A stretch of DNA of 7,016 bases. Origin: Nocardioides sp. GTDB taxonomy: Bacteria > Actinomycetota > Actinomycetes > Propionibacteriales > Nocardioidaceae. The DNA lies in assembly GCF_030150155.1 (NCBI RefSeq), contig NZ_JASLGR010000008.1:1-7016 (forward strand). The letters are read 5' to 3'. The translations under genes and the position numbers were made by a program. The notes beneath the pieces are model-generated. The model was not told where the DNA came from and ran no database searches. It was given only the letters and a program-made list of their open reading frames with translations. Every line of letters begins with the position of its first letter. Position 1 is the first letter of the stretch. Of the stretch, positions 1-6,757 are shown in pieces.

Positions 1-47
1 GCTGGCTCCAAGTTCCCGAACAAGGACACCGCTCGACCAGACACCGG

Positions 48-129
48 GCCCGCGGACGACCACTCAGAAGTCAGGGATCACCACGTGTCCCGGTCGGACG
101 TTCGGCCCGCCCGCGGACCCACTCAAAGG
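48..129. repeat. Spaced imperfect direct repeat (two copies, 61 bp apart)
   Basis: The first copy (48-70) reads GCCCGCGGAC, three bases, then CACTCAGAAG. The second copy (109-129) reads GCCCGCGGAC, one base, then CACTCAAAGG. The first block is identical (10/10) and the second matches at 8/10. Both contain the palindrome CCGCGG. The pair sits just upstream of the HNH gene promoter region, so it could be a tandem regulator site, a duplication left by a rearrangement, or coincidence in GC-rich DNA. No known operator is recognised. Confidence 0.4.
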
Positions 130-150
130 CTAAATGTCGGTGCTGGCGTC

Positions 151-156
151 TAGGTT
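151..156 (+). promoter_or_regulatory. Putative -10 hexamer for a leaderless HNH-gene transcript
   Basis: The hexamer TAGGTT fits the actinobacterial -10 pattern TAnnnT and ends exactly 6 bases before the ATG at 163. RNA polymerase normally starts 6-8 bases downstream of the -10, so the transcript would begin at or next to the start codon. The only Shine-Dalgarno-like bases, GAGG at 157-160, lie 2 bases from the ATG, too close to act as a normal ribosome binding site, which fits leaderless translation. No good -35 box is seen 16-18 bases upstream. This is inference from position and pattern. Confidence 0.4.
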
Positions 157-162
157 GAGGTC

Positions 163-1458
163 ATGGAAGCGGTGGCGAGAGGAACGAGCGAGACCCGGGC
201 AGCACACCTGCTCCGGCTCGTTCGCGACGACCGCCTGTACGCCGAGGAGATCGAGGCCGCGGCGATGCTCAACGCCCAGCGCTGGCTCCGCGAGGTCACC
301 CGCGCCGACGCCGACGTGCCCACGGCTGCCCCGGGTCCGGTCCCGCCGACCTGGGACACCGAATGGCTCGGCACCCTCGCCGTGGGCGGTGACGGCGCCC
401 CGGCTGTCGCCGACGCCGACATCGCGGAGTTCGCCGGCGCCGTGCGAATGAGCAACACCGCGGCACGCCGCTACCTCGCCGACGCATCCGACCTGCTGTG
501 GCGGCTGCCCCGCGTCGCCGAGGCATTGCGCACCGGACGGATCCCTGTCTGGAAGGCACGCCAGGTCACCGCTGCCACCCACGGCCTGTGTGCCGATGCC
601 GCTCGCCACGTGGACGCGGCCCTCGCCCCACAAATGGCATCGGCCGGGCCCACGATGATCCAACGGATGGTGCTGGAGGCCGAGGCGCGGTTCGATCCTG
701 CCGCCGCCGAGGCACGCGCCATCGCCGCCGCCGAGAGTCGCAAGGTCGACGCGTTCCCCTCCGCGCGGGCCGACGGCACCGTGGACGTCGTCGCCACCCT
801 CGACCACGGCGATGCCGAGGATCTGGAGGCAGCCATCGCCCTGGTCGCGGCGGAGCTCGCCGCGAGCGAGCAGCATGCCGAGGCCCCGCTCGATGTCCGC
901 CGTTCCCAGGCTCTCGGGGTGATCGCCCGGCGCCAGCTCTCGGGATGGACCGGCACAGCCGATGAGACCACCAGCCGGGTGCTCCACACCTACGTCCATC
1001 TGCGGCCTGGCGGCCCACTCGCGCGAGTCGAGAAGGCGGACACCCTGCTCCCGATCCGCACGGTCGCCGCGTGGTGCACGAAGGCGGGCACCCAGGTCGT
1101 CATCACCCCGGTCCTCGACCTCACCACCACCCTCACCCGTGATGGCTACGTCCCCTCCGCCCCGATGCGGGAACAGGCCATCGTCGGCAACGAGACCTGC
1201 GTGCATCCGTACTGCACGAGACCGGCCCGCACGGCCGATCTGGACCACATCAGGCCCTACGACAAAGACGGACCGCCCGGTCAGACCACCAGCACCAACC
1301 TCGCCCCGCTCTGCCGCCTCCACCACCGGCTCAAGACGCACGCCGGATGGCGGTACCGCCCCCTGGATCCGGGCTACTTCCTCTGGCGATCACCCGGCGG
1401 ACAACGTCACCTCAGGACGCCGACAGGGACGATCAGCCTCGACGGAGCAGGGCCATGA
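163..1458 (+). CDS. DUF222 / 13E12-repeat family HNH endonuclease
   Basis: This 431-residue protein has the two-part layout of the actinobacterial 13E12 (REP13E12) family: a long Ala/Arg-rich, mostly helical DUF222 region (about residues 15-300) followed by a C-terminal HNH nuclease domain. The HNH core is complete: C346 and C351 as a CxxxxC pair, the DLDHI motif with candidate catalytic His362, Asn379 in the STNLAPLC segment, C384, and the HH pair 387-388 followed by His393. The four cysteine/histidine positions suggest a structural metal. It has no signal peptide or membrane segment, so it is a cytoplasmic DNA-acting protein. Length is normal for the family and there is no frameshift. The ATG at 163 is chosen because it directly follows the -10-like hexamer. 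The cellular role of the family is not established; copies are often multiple per genome. The gene converges on rsmB and overlaps its end by 26 bp. The family call is firm; DNA cleavage is inferred from the motif. Confidence 0.93.
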   Translation: MEAVARGTSETRAAHLLRLVRDDRLYAEEIEAAAMLNAQRWLREVTRADADVPTAAPGPVPPTWDTEWLGTLAVGGDGAPAVADADIAEFAGAVRMSNTAARRYLADASDLLWRLPRVAEALRTGRIPVWKARQVTAATHGLCADAARHVDAALAPQMASAGPTMIQRMVLEAEARFDPAAAEARAIAAAESRKVDAFPSARADGTVDVVATLDHGDAEDLEAAIALVAAELAASEQHAEAPLDVRRSQALGVIARRQLSGWTGTADETTSRVLHTYVHLRPGGPLARVEKADTLLPIRTVAAWCTKAGTQVVITPVLDLTTTLTRDGYVPSAPMREQAIVGNETCVHPYCTRPARTADLDHIRPYDKDGPPGQTTSTNLAPLCRLHHRLKTHAGWRYRPLDPGYFLWRSPGGQRHLRTPTGTISLDGAGP

Positions 1459-2815
1459 ACATCGCGTCGGTCCCGTGCCGGTGCGGCCACAGCTGCACCG
1501 TGCCCGCCAGCGGACCCTCGGCGTCCGGAACCGAACCCACCAGAGCGCCGATCGGCTCCAGGGTGACGTCCTCGCGCGAGGTCAGCACCGAGTCGACGAC
1601 GTGCTTCGTCTCAGCGATCACCGGACTGCAGGTCGCGTAGAGCACCACTCCCCCAGGCCGGACCAGGTCCAGGGCGTGGTCGAGCAGCGCGATCTGCAGC
1701 GGCACCAGCTCGTCGATGTCCTTCTGGGTGCGGCGCCAGCGCGACTCGGGCCGGCGGCGCAGCGCGCCCAGGCCCGAGCACGGCGCATCGACCAGCACCC
1801 GGTCGAAGCTCCCCGAGCGGTACGGCGGCCGGGTCCCGTCTCCGGCGACGACCCCGACCACGCCGTCGGCGCCCCGCAGGTTCTTCGCCACCAGGCCCGC
1901 ACGGTGCGGCTGTGCCTCGTTGGCCACCAGCGCCGCCCCCCGCTCGGCGGCCAGCGCCGCCAGCAGGGCCGACTTGCCACCCGGACCGGCACACAGGTCG
2001 AGCCAGCGCTCGTCGCGGCCCGCCAGCGGCGCCTCGGCAGTGGCGATCGCGACCAGCTGGGAGCCCTCGTCCTGCACCCCCGCGCGTCCCTCGGCCACGG
2101 CCGGGATCGCACCGGGCTGCCCGCCCTCGGAGACCACGCCGTAGGGCGAGTACGCCGTCGAGGCGCCTGGCAGCTCGTCAGGCACGGAGCGTCCGGGCCG
2201 CGCGACGAGGACGACGCCGGGAGCGACGTTGTCGGCAGCGAGCAGCGCACCGATCTGCTCAGTCCCGACCGCCTCGGTCAGCCGGTCCACCACCCAGCGC
2301 GGATGGGAGAACTCGACCACGTCGCGGGCCCGGCCCGGCGTCGGGGCGAGCTCGTCGACCCACTCGGGCAGCGACCGGGCAGCGACCTTGCGCAGCACGG
2401 CGTTGCTGAAGGAGCCCGCACCAGGACCGACCTTGGACTTCACCAGCTCGACGGTGGTGCTGATCGCAGCATGATCGGGCACCCGCATCGAGAGCAGCTG
2501 GTGGGTGCCGAGCCGAAGCGCGTCGAGCACCTTGGCCTCCACCTTGGCCAGCGGCCGGTCCAGGCAGGCGGCGATGACGGCGTCGTAGGTGCCCTGCTGG
2601 CGCAGCGTGCCGGAGGCGAGCTCGGTCGCGAAAGCGGCGTCGCGCCCTGCCACCTCGTGCTTGGCCAGGGCGTGCGGCAGCACCAGGTTGGCGTAGGCCT
2701 GATCGACACGGACCGCCTTGAGCACGTCGAAGGCCGCCAGCCGGGCGGGGTCGACGCGCGGGCGGTTCGGGGGGCGGTTGCCCTGACGGCGGGTCGGGCG
2801 GCGGCGCTCAGCCAT
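1433..2815 (-). CDS. rsmB: 16S rRNA (cytosine-5)-methyltransferase RsmB
   Basis: RsmB (Fmu/Sun) transfers a methyl group from SAM to C967 of 16S rRNA (E. coli numbering), in the small subunit near the P site. The 460 residues start with a basic Arg/Pro-rich tail (1-22), then a NusB-like RNA-binding domain (about 23-150), then a Rossmann-fold methyltransferase domain. Visible motifs are VQDEGSQ (247-253), the SAM-binding loop DLCAGPGGKS (273-282), DAPCSG with Cys346 (343-348), and ATCSP with Cys396 (394-398). The two cysteines are the pair that RNA m5C methyltransferases use for release and catalysis; Cys396 corresponds to the nucleophile. The C-terminus QLWPHRHGTDAMF is typical of the family. 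E. coli RsmB is about 429 residues, so the extra length is mainly the N-terminal tail. The gene is last in the minus-strand operon, overlapping the upstream YjbR-like gene by 8 bp, and it has its own good Shine-Dalgarno sequence. Confidence 0.97.
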   Translation of the reverse strand: MAERRRPTRRQGNRPPNRPRVDPARLAAFDVLKAVRVDQAYANLVLPHALAKHEVAGRDAAFATELASGTLRQQGTYDAVIAACLDRPLAKVEAKVLDALRLGTHQLLSMRVPDHAAISTTVELVKSKVGPGAGSFSNAVLRKVAARSLPEWVDELAPTPGRARDVVEFSHPRWVVDRLTEAVGTEQIGALLAADNVAPGVVLVARPGRSVPDELPGASTAYSPYGVVSEGGQPGAIPAVAEGRAGVQDEGSQLVAIATAEAPLAGRDERWLDLCAGPGGKSALLAALAAERGAALVANEAQPHRAGLVAKNLRGADGVVGVVAGDGTRPPYRSGSFDRVLVDAPCSGLGALRRRPESRWRRTQKDIDELVPLQIALLDHALDLVRPGGVVLYATCSPVIAETKHVVDSVLTSREDVTLEPIGALVGSVPDAEGPLAGTVQLWPHRHGTDAMFMALLRRG

Positions 2816-3233
2816 CGAACTCCTTGAGTAGTCGTGTCGGCGCGACAGTGCGCCAGGCGTCGGTGATCACCTCACGCAGCTCGGCGAGGGTGATCTCGCC
2901 CAGCCGGGAGGTCTGCACCAGGACGGCGTTGTAGCCGTTGAAGTGGTCGATCGTGAAGAACGGTCCCTCGGAGGCCACCAGGGCGACCTTGTCGGCCTCG
3001 GTCGGCACCCGGACCACGAGCAGGTCGTCGTACTCCAGGCCGGTGGTCGGGTCGATCGCAGTGCGATGCGGCGCCCGGTGGAGGACGAAGCCCTTGCCCT
3101 TGGCGCCGGCGGGCACCTTGTAGGTCGGGCGGTCTCCCCAGCTCACCCCGAGCTCGACCTCGGGCAGTGCCCGGCACAGGGCGTCGACGTCGGCCGGCGT
3201 CGCCGGTCTGGTCGACTCCCCCGCGCCGCTCAT
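2808..3233 (-). CDS. MmcQ/YjbR-family (DUF419-like) protein
   Basis: This is a 141-residue cytoplasmic protein with no signal peptide or membrane segment. The N-terminal helix (ATPADVDALCRALPEVE, from residue 11), the turn SWGDRPTYKV (31-40), the central strands around LLVVRVP (71-77), the block GPFFTIDHFNGYNAVLV (90-106) and the C-terminal helical ELREVITDAWRTVAP (118-132) follow the pattern of the MmcQ/YjbR family, whose members fold as small alpha/beta 'double wing' proteins. No catalytic motif is visible and the biological function of the family is not settled; DNA binding has been suggested from the fold. The start is fixed by the ATGA overlap with the fmt stop; GAGG lies only 1 base upstream, so translation probably depends on coupling to fmt. 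Its placement between fmt and rsmB suggests co-expression with translation-initiation genes, but this does not prove a shared function. Confidence 0.85.
   Translation of the reverse strand: MSGAGESTRPATPADVDALCRALPEVELGVSWGDRPTYKVPAGAKGKGFVLHRAPHRTAIDPTTGLEYDDLLVVRVPTEADKVALVASEGPFFTIDHFNGYNAVLVQTSRLGEITLAELREVITDAWRTVAPTRLLKEFDG
2820..2825 (-). promoter_or_regulatory. Shine-Dalgarno sequence of rsmB
   Basis: On the minus strand AAGGAG lies 4 bases before the rsmB ATG (2815) and inside the last codons of the YjbR-like gene. It supports the chosen rsmB start. It is the only strong Shine-Dalgarno sequence among the five internal junctions of this operon. Confidence 0.65.
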
Positions 3234-4153
3234 GCCTCGAACGTCGTCCCAGGATCGAGATGTACGCCGCGCGCCCAGTCAGCGGCGGCCATCTCCTTCT
3301 TGCCGAAGGCCTTCACCGTGCCGAGTCGGACAGCCGTCGAGCCGGTGCCGACCAGCACCTCGTTCTTCCGGATCTCCAGCTCCCCGGGGGCGAGGGTCTC
3401 CTCGGTGATCGTGACCGGGCCGACCTTGAACCGCTCCCCGGCCAGCAGCGTCCACGCACCCGGCGCCGGCGTACAGGCGCGGATGCGACGGTCGACACCG
3501 ACGGCGGGCTCGGTCCAGGAGATCCGGGCGTCCTCGACACTGATCTTCGGCGCCAGGCTGATCCCGTCCACGGGCTGCTCGCGGGCCTCGATCTCGCCCA
3601 GCTCGATCCCGTCGAGGGTCGCGACCAGCAGCTGCGCGCCGCCCTCGGCGAGTCGTCCGAGCAGGTCCCCGGCGGTGTCGGTCGGGCGGACCCGCTCCGT
3701 CATCACCCCGAAGGTCGGCCCGGCGTCGAGCTCGCGCACGATCCTGAACGTGGTGGCGCCGGTGAACTCGTCACCGGCCCAGATCGCGTGCTGCACGGGG
3801 GCGGCACCGCGCCAGTGCGGCAGCAACGAGAAGTGCAGGTTGATCCAGCCGTGGGTGGGGATGTCCAGGGCGCTCTGCGGGAGCAGCGCGCCGTAGGCGA
3901 CCACCGGGCAGGCGTCGGGCTCCAACGCCGCCAGCGCGGCCTGGAACTCCGGGTCGCGGGGGTGCTCGGGCTTGAGCACCGTGATGCCGAGCTCCTCGGC
4001 ACGCTGGGCGACCGGGCTGGCGACCAGCTTCAGGCCCCGTCCCGAGGGTGCGTCGGGCCGCGTCACGACGGCGACGACCTCGTGCGGTGAGGCGAGCAGC
4101 GCCTCCAGAGAGGGCAGCGCCACCTCGGGGGTGCCGGCGAAGACGACCCGCAT
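3230..4153 (-). CDS. fmt: Methionyl-tRNA formyltransferase
   Basis: Fmt transfers a formyl group from 10-formyltetrahydrofolate to the methionine on initiator tRNA, in the cytoplasm. The 307 residues match the usual length (315 in E. coli). The N-terminal Rossmann domain begins at once with MRVVFAGTPE, then TRPDAPSGRG (31-40, tRNA-contacting loop region). The catalytic centre shows Asn105 and His107 in NLHFSLLPHWRGAAP (105-119) and Asp143 in ELDAGPTFG, equivalent to the N/H/D triad of the formyltransferase family. A C-terminal tRNA-binding domain follows from about residue 205. A GTG at 4219 would add 22 residues, but it is rejected because the family start motif begins at the ATG at 4153, which shares one base with the def stop (TGATG). 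No Shine-Dalgarno sequence is seen before this ATG, so re-initiation after def is likely. The gene stop overlaps the YjbR-like start as ATGA. Confidence 0.97.
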   Translation of the reverse strand: MRVVFAGTPEVALPSLEALLASPHEVVAVVTRPDAPSGRGLKLVASPVAQRAEELGITVLKPEHPRDPEFQAALAALEPDACPVVAYGALLPQSALDIPTHGWINLHFSLLPHWRGAAPVQHAIWAGDEFTGATTFRIVRELDAGPTFGVMTERVRPTDTAGDLLGRLAEGGAQLLVATLDGIELGEIEAREQPVDGISLAPKISVEDARISWTEPAVGVDRRIRACTPAPGAWTLLAGERFKVGPVTITEETLAPGELEIRKNEVLVGTGSTAVRLGTVKAFGKKEMAAADWARGVHLDPGTTFEA

Positions 4154-4698
4154 CAGAAACCGAACCCGTTCGTCGAGTGCGGGCTGACCTTGATCTGCGG
4201 CTTCTCCAAGCCGAACCACTCCGACTCGCGGATCTCCTTCATCGCGGCCTTGCGTGCCGCGGTGTCGAGCTTGTCGATGAAGAGGATGCCGTCGAGGTGG
4301 TCGGTCTCGTGCTGGATCGCGCGGGCGAGCAGCTCGGAGCCCTCGATCGTGACGGGCTCGCCGAACTGGTTGAAGCCGCGCGCGACCACCGACAGCGCAC
4401 GCCGGCAGTCGTAGGTCAGGCCGGGCAGCGAGAGGCAGCCCTCGTCGCCGTCCTGGGTCTCCTCGGACAAGGTGAGGTTCGGGTTGATCAGGTGGCCCAC
4501 CTCGCCGTCGACGTACCAGGTGAAGACTCGGAGGCCGACCCCGATCTGCGGTGCGGCCAGGCCCGCGCCGGGCGCGTCCATCATGGTGTCGGTGAGGTCG
4601 GCGACGAGGGTGCGCAGCTCACGATCGAAGTCGACGACCTCGAGGGCGGGGCGGCGCAGCACGGGGTCGCCGAAGAGTCGGATGGGCTGGATGGCCAT
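4153..4698 (-). CDS. def: Peptide deformylase
   Basis: Def removes the formyl group from the N-terminal methionine of new proteins at the ribosome exit. The 181-residue protein has all three signature motifs: GAGLAAPQ (44-51), EGCLSLPG (86-93) and HETDHLDG (130-137). Cys88, His130 and His134 are the metal ligands (usually Fe2+) and Glu131 is the catalytic acid. A C-terminal tail of about 20 residues after the core (from KPQIKV) is polar and of no obvious function; E. coli Def is about 169 residues. The ATG is 9 bp after the priA stop. A short AGGG lies 1 base from the ATG, poor for ribosome binding, so coupling to priA is likely. The def-fmt pair, joined by a TGATG overlap, matches the def-fmt-rsmB order known also in E. 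coli: the enzymes that add and remove the formyl group are made together. Confidence 0.98.
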   Translation of the reverse strand: MAIQPIRLFGDPVLRRPALEVVDFDRELRTLVADLTDTMMDAPGAGLAAPQIGVGLRVFTWYVDGEVGHLINPNLTLSEETQDGDEGCLSLPGLTYDCRRALSVVARGFNQFGEPVTIEGSELLARAIQHETDHLDGILFIDKLDTAARKAAMKEIRESEWFGLEKPQIKVSPHSTNGFGF

Positions 4699-4707
4699 GC
4701 CCTAAGG

Positions 4708-6744
4708 CTAGAGGGTCAGCGGGTCCAGCTGGATTCGGACCGGGTCCAGGCGACGGACCGCCCTGACCCTCGCCAGCTCCGACAGCGCCCGGCCGAGCTC
4801 CTCACCCGCCGTCGCCGGAGCCCGTACGACGGCACGCCACTGCTCTCCCTCCTCGACCGGCCCGAGCACCTCGGCCCCGGCCGGCAGCGCGAGCACGGTC
4901 AGCGCGTCGTCGATCGCCCCGATCGTGCCGGTCAGGGTGGCAAGTCGGGCGGCCGGCGGCAGGTGGGCGGCGGCACGGTCGGCGAGCTCGCGGTCGAGGT
5001 AGCCCGGCTGGTCCCAGCGCACCAGCGCCTGCACCACCGGGTGGGCGGGCTCCCCGATCACCATGCCGTGTCCGCCCGGGCCGGCCAGGGCCAGGGCGTT
5101 GGAGAAGCGCCGCAGGGCCTCCTCGTCCGAACGCAGCCCGGGCCAGCCGAGCGCGAGCCAGGTGTCGAGCAGCAGCACGGCGCCGTAGCCGCCCGCCATC
5201 ACCGGCTCGGCTCCCGGCGTCGCGACCACGATCGTGCGTCCGGCCGCCACCTCGGGCAGGATCCGGCCACCGCTGGAGGAGACCACCCTGACTCCGGGGA
5301 AGGCACGCCCGAGCTCCTCGGCGGTGCGGGCCTCCCCCACCACCGGTGCCCGCAGGCCGAAGCCCTGGCACACGGGGCACTGCCATGCCTCCACCTGCCG
5401 ACCGCACCAGCCGCAGGCCAGCGGCTCGGCAGGGCCGCCCTGGGTGAGTGGCCCGGTGCAGGCCTGGCAGCGTGCCGGCGTCCGGCAGGTGTCGCAGGCC
5501 AGTGCCGCGGCGTAGCCCCGGCGGGCGACTTGCACCAGCACCCCGGCACCGGCTGCCGTGGTGCGACGGATCAGGTCGTGCGCCTCCGTGGGCAGCCGGG
5601 TGGCGCGCGCCAGCGGGTCACGCTCCAGGGAGATGTCGCTGGCACCCGGAACGGTCACGGTGAGCCGGGAGCGGGCCAGGGTGCGGGTCGGGGCGATCTC
5701 GTGGGCCCAGCCGTTGCCGACCAGCACGCGAGCCTCGGCCGAGGGCGCGAACCCGCCGATCAGGCAGGCCGCCGACTCGATCTCGGCGCGCAGCCGTGCC
5801 ACCTCACGCACGTGCGGGTAGGGCGTGCGGGGCTCGGCGAGCAGGGCGTCGCCGTCGTCCCAGACCGCCACCAGGCCGAGGTCGGTGACCGGAGCCCAGA
5901 TCGCCGCCCGGGTGCCGATCGCCACCTGCACCGCCCCGCGCCGCAGCGCCAGGAAGGAGCCGTAGCGCGCAGCGGGTCCCTGGTCGGCGCTGAGCTGGAC
6001 GTGCTGGCGGGGGCCGAGCACCACGTCGAGGGCGGCACTGAGCCGGGCGAGGTCCTTGTGCTCGGGCACGCAGACCACCGCGCCCTTGCCCGCGGCGCGG
6101 GTCAGCGCGACGGCGTGGGCGAGCAGGTCGGCCCAGTCCGTGCCCGGGGCGGCGTGCCACACCGCGCGGGGCGCTCCCCCGCCGGCGAGGTGGCGCAGGT
6201 AGGCCGGTGCGGGCTCGTGGCCGGCCCAGGCCCGCAGCGCGGCGGCGGGGTCGCTCGGCGGCAGTGCCGGTGCGGGCGCTGAGACCAGCCGTTCCGTGGC
6301 CGCATGCCGCGGCGGGATGGCCAGCCGCAGCAGGTCGGTGCGGGTGCCGGCGTACCGACGGGCGACGGCGGCGACCAGCTCGGCGATCGGGCCGCTGAGC
6401 ACCGGCTCGGTGCCGACCACACGGCGCAACGGGGTGAGCCGTCCGACGTGGTCGGACGAGTCCGAGCGCGCGACCAGATAGCCGTCGACGTCCTGGCTGC
6501 CGAACTTGGCCTTGATCCGCACGCCCGGCTGCGCCGCCTCGGCCAGTGCGACCGGGACGGAGTAGTCGAAGATCTTGTCCAGGTGGGCGCCGGGCAGATC
6601 GAGCAGCACGTGCGCGATCGGCAGCGTGTCGGTGATCTCGGCCTCGGCCGCCTTGCGCGCCTTGGTGGCCTGGGCCTTGCGCGCGCCCTCCTTGACCAAA
6701 TCACGAACGAGCCCGGGCAGCTCCAGCGCCTCGGGCTCGTTCAT
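4708..6744 (-). CDS. priA: Replication restart protein PriA, actinobacterial form without helicase motifs
   Basis: PriA recognises collapsed replication forks and reloads the replisome. The 678-residue protein starts with a charged 40-residue extension, then the 3'-DNA-binding domain (LPIAHVLLDLPGAHLDKIFDYSVP region, about 41-140). Eight cysteines of the two zinc sites are all kept: 417, 420, 426, 429, 444, 447, 456 and 459, four CxxC pairs directly after the family segment RRGYAAALAC. In contrast, the Walker A loop GxTGSGKT of E. coli PriA is replaced by the stretch around APGTDWADLL (199-208), and the DEEH Walker B box by WDDGD (295-299). Actinobacterial PriA proteins are known for this loss and are thought not to be active helicases, so this is a lineage trait and not decay of this copy; the frame is intact. 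The ATG at 6744 is 13 bp after the metK stop without a clear Shine-Dalgarno sequence; the start is the least certain point. Confidence 0.95.
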   Translation of the reverse strand: MNEPEALELPGLVRDLVKEGARKAQATKARKAAEAEITDTLPIAHVLLDLPGAHLDKIFDYSVPVALAEAAQPGVRIKAKFGSQDVDGYLVARSDSSDHVGRLTPLRRVVGTEPVLSGPIAELVAAVARRYAGTRTDLLRLAIPPRHAATERLVSAPAPALPPSDPAAALRAWAGHEPAPAYLRHLAGGGAPRAVWHAAPGTDWADLLAHAVALTRAAGKGAVVCVPEHKDLARLSAALDVVLGPRQHVQLSADQGPAARYGSFLALRRGAVQVAIGTRAAIWAPVTDLGLVAVWDDGDALLAEPRTPYPHVREVARLRAEIESAACLIGGFAPSAEARVLVGNGWAHEIAPTRTLARSRLTVTVPGASDISLERDPLARATRLPTEAHDLIRRTTAAGAGVLVQVARRGYAAALACDTCRTPARCQACTGPLTQGGPAEPLACGWCGRQVEAWQCPVCQGFGLRAPVVGEARTAEELGRAFPGVRVVSSSGGRILPEVAAGRTIVVATPGAEPVMAGGYGAVLLLDTWLALGWPGLRSDEEALRRFSNALALAGPGGHGMVIGEPAHPVVQALVRWDQPGYLDRELADRAAAHLPPAARLATLTGTIGAIDDALTVLALPAGAEVLGPVEEGEQWRAVVRAPATAGEELGRALSELARVRAVRRLDPVRIQLDPLTL

Positions 6745-6757
6745 GTGAGCTGTTCTA

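Larger units (their letters stand above)
1..162. other. Upstream region of the HNH gene, no gene recognised
   Basis: No gene is recognisable here. All three forward frames stay open for most of the stretch (stops at 131-133, 151-153 and near 160), which is expected by chance at this G+C content. The frame starting at base 1 gives 50 hydrophilic residues with no family signature, so the tail of an upstream gene cannot be excluded but is not supported. What can be seen is a spaced imperfect direct repeat (48-70 and 109-129), an 8-bp palindrome CGGGCCCG at 45-52, and a -10-like hexamer just before the HNH gene. No tRNA or terminator-type hairpin with a T-run was found. Confidence 0.4.

Noticed and set aside
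1..153. Possible tail of an upstream plus-strand gene in frame 1, ending TAG at 151-153
   Set aside because: The frame has only 50 hydrophilic residues with no motif, all three forward frames are similarly open here, and its stop codon coincides with the proposed -10 hexamer.
130..1341. 403-codon minus-strand open frame opposite the HNH gene
   Set aside because: The sequence is Gly/Arg/Val-rich with no recognisable domain; the opposite strand encodes a complete DUF222/HNH protein.
1433..1560. Search for a bidirectional terminator at the HNH/rsmB convergence
   Set aside because: No strong GC stem-loop with a T-run was found on either strand; a terminator cannot be supported from the sequence.
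1570..1581. 12-bp perfect palindrome CCTCGCGCGAGG inside rsmB
   Set aside because: One or two palindromes of this length are expected by chance in 7 kb of GC-rich DNA, it lies in coding sequence, and it does not extend into a longer stem.
962..2827. 621-codon open frame on the plus strand across the HNH gene end and antisense to rsmB
   Set aside because: The translation is low-complexity Arg/Ser/Pro then Gln/Arg/Gly, without motifs; it overlaps two well-supported genes in other frames.
3230..4219. Longer fmt reading frame starting at a GTG at 4219
   Set aside because: The added 22 residues lie inside def and precede the family start MRVVFAGTPE, which begins at the ATG at 4153 sharing a base with the def stop.
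4048..6282. 744-codon open frame on the plus strand, antisense to priA and def
   Set aside because: It is rich in Arg/Gly/His/Gln without any family motif and lies opposite clearly recognised genes; long antisense frames are expected at this G+C content.
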